From assembly GCA_015661395.1 (NCBI GenBank), contig JACWML010000017.1, positions 1-37,563 of the forward strand: 37,563 nucleotides of DNA, given 5' to 3'. A model generated the notes under the pieces. The model was given only the letters and a program-made list of their open reading frames with translations. It ran no database searches and was not told the DNA's origin. The stretch comes from Methanomicrobia archaeon. GTDB lineage: Archaea > Halobacteriota > Bog-38 > Methanoflorentales > Methanoflorentaceae. A program made the position numbers and the translations under genes. This document shows, in pieces, positions 33,629 through 37,563 of this stretch (position 1 is its first letter; every line of letters starts with the position of its first letter).

Positions 33629-34804
33629 ATGATGACTATTAAAGAGCGGCTGCACAAAACACCTCAAGATATCCCCGCTCCAAGGTCAGGAAAGAAATCC
33701 GAAATACCGATGAACTCAGATCTGCAACTATTAATCTTTCACGACTCACTCGACGTGTTAGGTGGTGGAGAAAAAGTAGCGGCGACGATAGCGAAGGCAT
33801 TTGACGCGCAAATCGCGGCAGCGAATGTCGACCCAGAAGTCGTTCGAGAATTAGGCATCGAACAAGATATCATCTATGACTTAGGTCGGATTGATGATCG
33901 GGCCCCGATAGGTCCAATCAAATCAAGCTTGTTGTTCAGAAGAGTGAGTTTTCGGGGATTTGACAAGTACCTTTTAAGTGGATTCTGGTCACTTTACGCG
34001 GCCTACAGGCACAAGCCCAGCATATATTACTGCTATACCCCTCGGAGGGATTTTTATGATTTGAAACGCTTCAACATCGCCCGTCAATCAAATTTGGCAA
34101 AGAAAGCAGTAGCGTGGAGCTGGACGACCGCGCATAGCTATTTTGACAGACGCGCTATCCGACAGGTCAGCAAAATACTGACATTAAGCCGCACCGTTCA
34201 GAAGCGGATAGCATTGTACTACAACAGGGACTCGACAGTAATCTACCCCCCTGTACCTACAGATCACTACTATACTAAAGCGTTCGGTGATTTCTGGTTG
34301 TCCGTAAACAGATTATACCCTGAAAAAAGAGTTGAGCTGCAAATAGAAGCCTTCAAAAGCTTGCCCGATGAAAACCTATTAATTGTGGGTGGATATGCAC
34401 GTCGCGACAAAGGACTGGTCGCGTATCACAAACTGTTCGCGAATCTGCCTCCAAACGTGAAGATTCTCGGAACAACCCCGCAAGAACGCTTATTGGAACT
34501 ATACGCAACCTGCAAAGGGGTTATATATACGCCTATTGACGAGGATTTTGGCTTAGTCCCTGTCGAAGCACAAGCTAGCGGAAAAGCCGTAGTCGGAGTA
34601 AACGAAGGCGCGCTAAGAGAGACTGTTATCGACGGTGTCACAGGCTTCTTGGTGGATCCGCATCCAGAATCCCTAAAGAAAGCGATACAGTGCGTTTCGC
34701 AAGAACCACAACGCTATGAAAAAGCTTGCAAGAAGAATGCGAGCAAATTTGATGAGCATGTATTCATTGAAAACATGCGGCGGCATCTTTGTGAAGAAGA
34801 ATAG
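33629..34804 (+). CDS. Family 4 glycosyltransferase
   Basis: Up to 391 residues; the family probably begins at ATG 33710 (MNSDLQLLIFHDSLDVLGGG), and the first 27 residues are unlike a GT start. GT-B fold with the acceptor-side LGGGEKVAATIAKAF, the linker TLSRTVQKRIALYYNRD, and the donor domain WLSVNRLYPEKRVELQIEAF, YATCKGVIYTPIDEDFGLVP and VEAQASGKAVVGVNEGALRE. It belongs to the polysaccharide locus and shares orientation with the previous gene across a 310-bp gap. Specificity is unknown. Confidence 0.9.
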   Translation: MMTIKERLHKTPQDIPAPRSGKKSEIPMNSDLQLLIFHDSLDVLGGGEKVAATIAKAFDAQIAAANVDPEVVRELGIEQDIIYDLGRIDDRAPIGPIKSSLLFRRVSFRGFDKYLLSGFWSLYAAYRHKPSIYYCYTPRRDFYDLKRFNIARQSNLAKKAVAWSWTTAHSYFDRRAIRQVSKILTLSRTVQKRIALYYNRDSTVIYPPVPTDHYYTKAFGDFWLSVNRLYPEKRVELQIEAFKSLPDENLLIVGGYARRDKGLVAYHKLFANLPPNVKILGTTPQERLLELYATCKGVIYTPIDEDFGLVPVEAQASGKAVVGVNEGALRETVIDGVTGFLVDPHPESLKKAIQCVSQEPQRYEKACKKNASKFDEHVFIENMRRHLCEEE

Positions 34805-35143
34805 CGCGTATGTTGCGGCAAGGCCATTCGAGGTGACGACAGACTTCTTATTCGAGCGCATGAGAGGATCTCAAGCGCAAGAAGCGCCGAGGGATTAGCC
34901 ATTTCGCGAGGCGTCGCGGTGAGTGCTCCAGTTGCTTGAGGGGGGGGCTGAGCATTCGCCGTTGAATGGAAGTCTCAAGATTTACAGAAACAAGCTAAGA
35001 CTGGTATTTCCAACAGCTCTACATTAATATTCACCCGCTAGGTGAGCTTAAACGACGATATCATTTGCTGCGCAGTCACAAGCTGTTCTTCTGCCCCTTT
35101 TTCTGATTCTCGCCTGTCACGAAAAACAAGGAACGAAGGACGC
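34805..35143. other. Intergenic stretch, nothing recognised
   Basis: Convergent spacer between the GT4 and methyltransferase genes. A G7 run occurs near 34940; short ORFs here overlap the neighbouring genes and look random. Confidence 0.4.
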
Positions 35144-35815
35144 TCAGGGCTTTTCAGCTACCATCACGATGCGGTGCCTCGTGTGTTCCGCGCCTTTGTA
35201 CTGTTTATGGCTGACTTTTTCATCTAGCGCCTTCATAACAAACCCTGTCGATTGAAAAAGCTCGCAGAGCTCCCAAGGCGAAAAATAGTGATGTTGGATT
35301 CCCCCTCGAATGAGGGTATCTGCTGTGAACTTCACTCCCTGGCTGCGGCGCAAGTCGCGCCGTCCAAGGACTTCGACAAACGCCAGGCCGCAATCTCTTA
35401 AAACCCGAAAAAACTCCCCCACTGCCTTCTTTCTGCCATTTCCGGTGAGGTGCCCGAGCAACCCATAACACGTGACAGCGTCGAAGCTTCGATCCGAAAA
35501 GGGAAGCTGATGAACGTCTGAAAGGACCCGCGCGTATCGAGGATCGAGCAACACCAGTGCCTCTCTCGAGATATCAACCCCGACTGCCCTAAAACCGTTC
35601 CTATGAAGCGGAACCAGGTACCTCCCCGTGCCACAGCCGACGTCGAGCACATCAGCTCCCGCCGCAACCCTCCGCAGCACAGAAGAGATATCGTACGGGC
35701 CTTTCCACCAGGAGGGGTGTAAAACGTACTTCTCATCCCAGATATTGACGAGTAATTTAGCGTGTGACCGCCGCGCCTCTTCGGACATAGCTATTATGGC
35801 CCCCTTTATTTCCAC
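35144..35815 (-). CDS. SAM-dependent methyltransferase (class I)
   Basis: 223 residues from a GTG at 35815; ATG 35788 (MSEEARRSHAKLL) is an equally good start. The Rossmann fold shows ADVLDVGCGTGRYLVPLHRN (SAM loop), RAVGVDISREAL, LPFSDRSFDAVTCYGLLGHL and REFFRVL-type FFRVLRDCGLAFVEVL. Methylated substrate unknown; the position at the end of a glycan locus suggests a sugar or a lipid-linked intermediate. It is divergent from thiDN. Confidence 0.88.
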   Translation of the reverse strand: MEIKGAIIAMSEEARRSHAKLLVNIWDEKYVLHPSWWKGPYDISSVLRRVAAGADVLDVGCGTGRYLVPLHRNGFRAVGVDISREALVLLDPRYARVLSDVHQLPFSDRSFDAVTCYGLLGHLTGNGRKKAVGEFFRVLRDCGLAFVEVLGRRDLRRSQGVKFTADTLIRGGIQHHYFSPWELCELFQSTGFVMKALDEKVSHKQYKGAEHTRHRIVMVAEKP

Positions 35816-35896
35816 TAGAGACTATCCTCATGCATAAAAAACGCTTTTCCGAGCTCTATTTTTGATTTTTATCGCGACAAAAGCGATTTGGATTAG

Positions 35897-35909
35897 AAAT
35901 ATATAAATG
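35897..35909 (+). promoter_or_regulatory. TATA box of thiDN
   Basis: AAATATATAAATG, close to the archaeal consensus, ends 20 bp before the ATG at 35930. With initiation about 25 bases from the box centre the message would be leaderless or nearly so; no ribosome-binding site is present. Confidence 0.75.
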
Positions 35910-35929
35910 TTAATCCATTACCACTGTAG

Positions 35930-37243
35930 ATGCTCTCGGTTATGACGGTCGCAGGATCGGACTCAGGAGGCGGAGCCGGGGTACAGGCCGACACGCGCAC
36001 CTTTGCTGCTCTCGGCGTGCACGGGACCTCTGTGGTTACAGCCGTTACCTCACAAAACACTCTTGGCGTTCAAGATGTGTACTATCTGCCTGTCGACACC
36101 GTCGTCGCTCAGATGAATGCTGTTTTCACCGACATTGACATCCGAAGCATCAAGACGGGAATGCTCGCGACCGTCGAGATCGCAGAAGCGGTAGCTGATG
36201 TGCTTTCGCAGCACAAAGTTCCGATCGTGGTTGATCCAGTTATGGTCGCTGAAGCGGGCGGGCGGTTGGTGATGGGGGAACCAAAAGAAGTCCTTGCGCG
36301 ACTGCTGCCCGAAACAGCGGTTATAACCCCAAACATACGAGAGGCAGAAGCCATTTCAGGCATCGCCATACACAATATCGATGATATGAAGCGTGCCGCC
36401 TGCGAAATCTATGCTCTCGGCCCTAAATCGGTTATTGTCACTGGAGGCCATTTGAGCGGGACCGACGTGCTGTATGACGGCAGTTTTCAGCTGCTCAGAG
36501 GCAAGCTGATTAAGGGGGGGACGCACGGAGCAGGATGCACCTTCTCGGCAGCTATGGCCGTTTTCATTGCTAAAGGGTACCCCGTTAACCAAAGTGCTCT
36601 AATGGCAAAGACGTTCGTCACCGACGCTATAAGAAACAGCGAACACGTAGGCTCTGGCCCCGGCGCTGTGAATCAGTTTGCGGCGACGCTACACAGGGCC
36701 GAGCGGTACCTGACGTTACTCGACGTCGAGGCGGGGCTGCGCACCATTAAGGCTATAAACATAGACCTTATACCTGAGGTCGGAAGCAACTTAGCGATGG
36801 CTATTTCGGGCGCAAAGAAGCTAGCAGACGTGGCTGCGGTCAAGGGACGAATCGTGAAAGTCGGAGAGACTATCACGCCCGTTGGCTGCGTGACCTTTGG
36901 TGCAAGTCGTCACGTAGGAGGGGCCATATTAGCGGCATTGAACCATGATGCGGATATGAAAAGCGCGATGAACTTGCGGTACTCAGACGAGGTGATTCGC
37001 GCGTGCCAAGAGCTTAACCTCGCAACGAAGAGCTTCGAGAGACGGGAGGAGCCGCAAGCAACGAGCACGATCGAGTGGGACATTGCGCATGCTATCGAGA
37101 GAAGCTTGACACAGGGCACTGGCGTGCCCGACGTCATATGCGACCGCGGGAGTGTCGGCAAGGAAGCTATGGTCCTCATTCTCGGCCACTCAGCGCAACA
37201 GGTGGCTGATACAGTTGTGAAGATTTCATCGGCGCTGAGGTAA
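35930..37243 (+). CDS. thiDN: Bifunctional HMP kinase/HMP-phosphate kinase and thiamine-phosphate synthase (ThiD-ThiN fusion)
   Basis: 437 residues. Residues 1-260 are Thi[21 protein letters not shown] (substrate loop), [17 protein letters not shown] and the anion-hole [20 protein letters not shown]. Residues about 265-437 are the archaeal ThiN domain ([58 protein letters not shown]). It phosphorylates hydroxymethylpyrimidine twice and joins it to the thiazole phosphate to give thiamine phosphate. The fusion is characteristic of euryarchaea and some thermophilic bacteria. No THI-box riboswitch was recognised upstream. Confidence 0.95.
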   Translation: MLSVMTVAGSDSGGGAGVQADTRTFAALGVHGTSVVTAVTSQNTLGVQDVYYLPVDTVVAQMNAVFTDIDIRSIKTGMLATVEIAEAVADVLSQHKVPIVVDPVMVAEAGGRLVMGEPKEVLARLLPETAVITPNIREAEAISGIAIHNIDDMKRAACEIYALGPKSVIVTGGHLSGTDVLYDGSFQLLRGKLIKGGTHGAGCTFSAAMAVFIAKGYPVNQSALMAKTFVTDAIRNSEHVGSGPGAVNQFAATLHRAERYLTLLDVEAGLRTIKAINIDLIPEVGSNLAMAISGAKKLADVAAVKGRIVKVGETITPVGCVTFGASRHVGGAILAALNHDADMKSAMNLRYSDEVIRACQELNLATKSFERREEPQATSTIEWDIAHAIERSLTQGTGVPDVICDRGSVGKEAMVLILGHSAQQVADTVVKISSALR

Positions 37244-37277
37244 TCAAGTAACGGTCCCTCGGCTAAAAAAGGAACAC

Positions 37278-37284
37278 GGAGGTG
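37278..37284 (+). promoter_or_regulatory. Strong ribosome-binding site that fixes the rps17e start
   Basis: GGAGGTG, a full complement to the end of archaeal 16S rRNA, stands five bases before the ACG at 37290. No ATG, GTG or TTG is available in frame nearby. Confidence 0.75.
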
Positions 37285-37289
37285 GTTTC

Positions 37290-37490
37290 ACGGGAAGCAT
37301 CAGACCTACGTACATCAAAAGCATATCAGCAGAGCTACTCCGAGGACATCGGGAGATATTCAGCTCTGATTATGAGAAGAATAAATTGCTCGTGTCGGAA
37401 TACACGAACATTGAGAGCAAGAACATTAGGAACAGAGTTGCCGGATATATAACGCACAGGGTAGAGATCGGCAACAGGAGAAAGTCATGA
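37290..37490 (+). CDS. rps17e: Ribosomal protein S17e (eS17), apparent ACG start
   Basis: Not in the ORF track because it lacks a standard start. From ACG 37290 the frame reads (M)GSIRPTYIKSISAELLRGH, then SSDYEKNKLLVSEYTNIESK and IRNRVAGYITHRVE, ending at TGA 37488-37490: 66 residues, the normal size of archaeal S17e, with the conserved IRPTYIK, DFE/DYEKNK-type and KNIRNRVAGY segments. It is a small-subunit protein. The family's methionine falls exactly on the ACG. The stop overlaps the ATG of dapA (ATGA), so the two are translationally coupled. Confidence 0.88.
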   Translation, partial: TGSIRPTYIKSISAELLRGHREIFSSDYEKNKLLVSEYTNIESKNIRNRVAGYITHRVEIGNRRKS

Positions 37491-37563
37491 GATTCAAGGG
37501 CGTGTACCCTGCGATGGTCACGCCATTTACGGACGAAGAAGAAATCGACGTAGAGGGGATGCG
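37487..37563 (+). CDS. dapA: 4-hydroxy-tetrahydrodipicolinate synthase (DapA-like), 5' part only
   Basis: The ATG at 37487 overlaps the S17e stop and opens MRFKGVYPAMVTPFTDEEEI before the window ends after 25 codons. The pattern F-x-G-V-x-P-A-M-V-T-P-F is the start of the DapA/NAL aldolase family. S17e followed by dapA (and dapB) is a common arrangement in methanogens, which favours the lysine-pathway enzyme over N-acetylneuraminate lyase. Confidence 0.88.
   Translation, partial: MRFKGVYPAMVTPFTDEEEIDVEGM

Noticed and set aside
1-37563. tRNA genes, CRISPR arrays, transposases and attachment sites
   Set aside because: No T-arm type GGTTCGAAT signals, regularly spaced repeats, transposase motifs or paired terminal repeats were seen, although reading by eye could miss a diverged case.

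Overview
This is almost certainly archaeal DNA from a euryarchaeote of the methanogen/ANME type. The evidence is a fused ThiD-ThiN gene, ribosomal protein S17e followed by a dapA homologue, TATA boxes about 25-35 bp before starts, GGTGA/GGAGGTG ribosome-binding sites, and a small archaeal zinc-ribbon protein. I cannot name the genus. No tRNA, rRNA, CRISPR array or transposase was seen.

Layout. (1) 1-5068: edge of a surface-polysaccharide locus. It holds a Wzt-like ABC ATPase, a frameshifted Wzm-like permease, a frameshifted GT2 glycosyltransferase, an intact sugar-nucleotide epimerase, a DUF616 glycosyltransferase with a broken tail, and a C-terminal scrap of UDP-glucose dehydrogenase. (2) 5137-10899: a GC-richer, all-plus-strand group. 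It encodes a TRPM-type SLOG/RyR protein, a four-helix membrane protein with two SLATT-like modules, a membrane-anchored TIR protein with a PsbP-like outer domain, and a 14-repeat HEAT protein. This is the best candidate for a novel system: a NAD-nucleotide signalling or immunity module with membrane effector. (3) 11159-15822: flavodoxin, DJ-1/PfpI protein, a TIGR04076-type protein with a duplicated promoter, a CorA remnant, acetyl-CoA synthetase and a frameshifted lipoprotein. (4) 15831-22434: intact ugd, two small unknown genes, inorganic pyrophosphatase, uppP, then 3'-end remnants of a second uppP and of a heavy-metal P-type ATPase, and a membrane-anchored chagasin-like protease inhibitor. 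(5) 22435-23528: a gene-poor stretch with a candidate structured RNA and a 50-residue zinc-ribbon protein. (6) 23725-35815: the main polysaccharide locus: galU, UDP-glucuronate decarboxylase, glycosyltransferases, a flippase, a methyltransferase, plus heavily decayed glycosyltransferase, HAD and flippase genes. (7) 35930-37563: housekeeping genes thiDN, rps17e (apparently starting at ACG) and the start of dapA.

Function. GalU, Ugd and UXS form a UDP-glucose to UDP-glucuronate to UDP-xylose route. With the epimerase they supply the glycosyltransferases; export would go through the flippase (intact) or the ABC transporter (permease frame broken here). UppP could recycle the lipid carrier and pyrophosphatase pulls the nucleotidyl and CoA-ligase reactions forward.

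The window is unusually rich in broken genes. Some breaks are single-base indels in homopolymers and could be sequencing errors. Others are genuine truncations that keep mostly the 3' ends of genes. All domain names come from reading motifs by eye; no database search was run.
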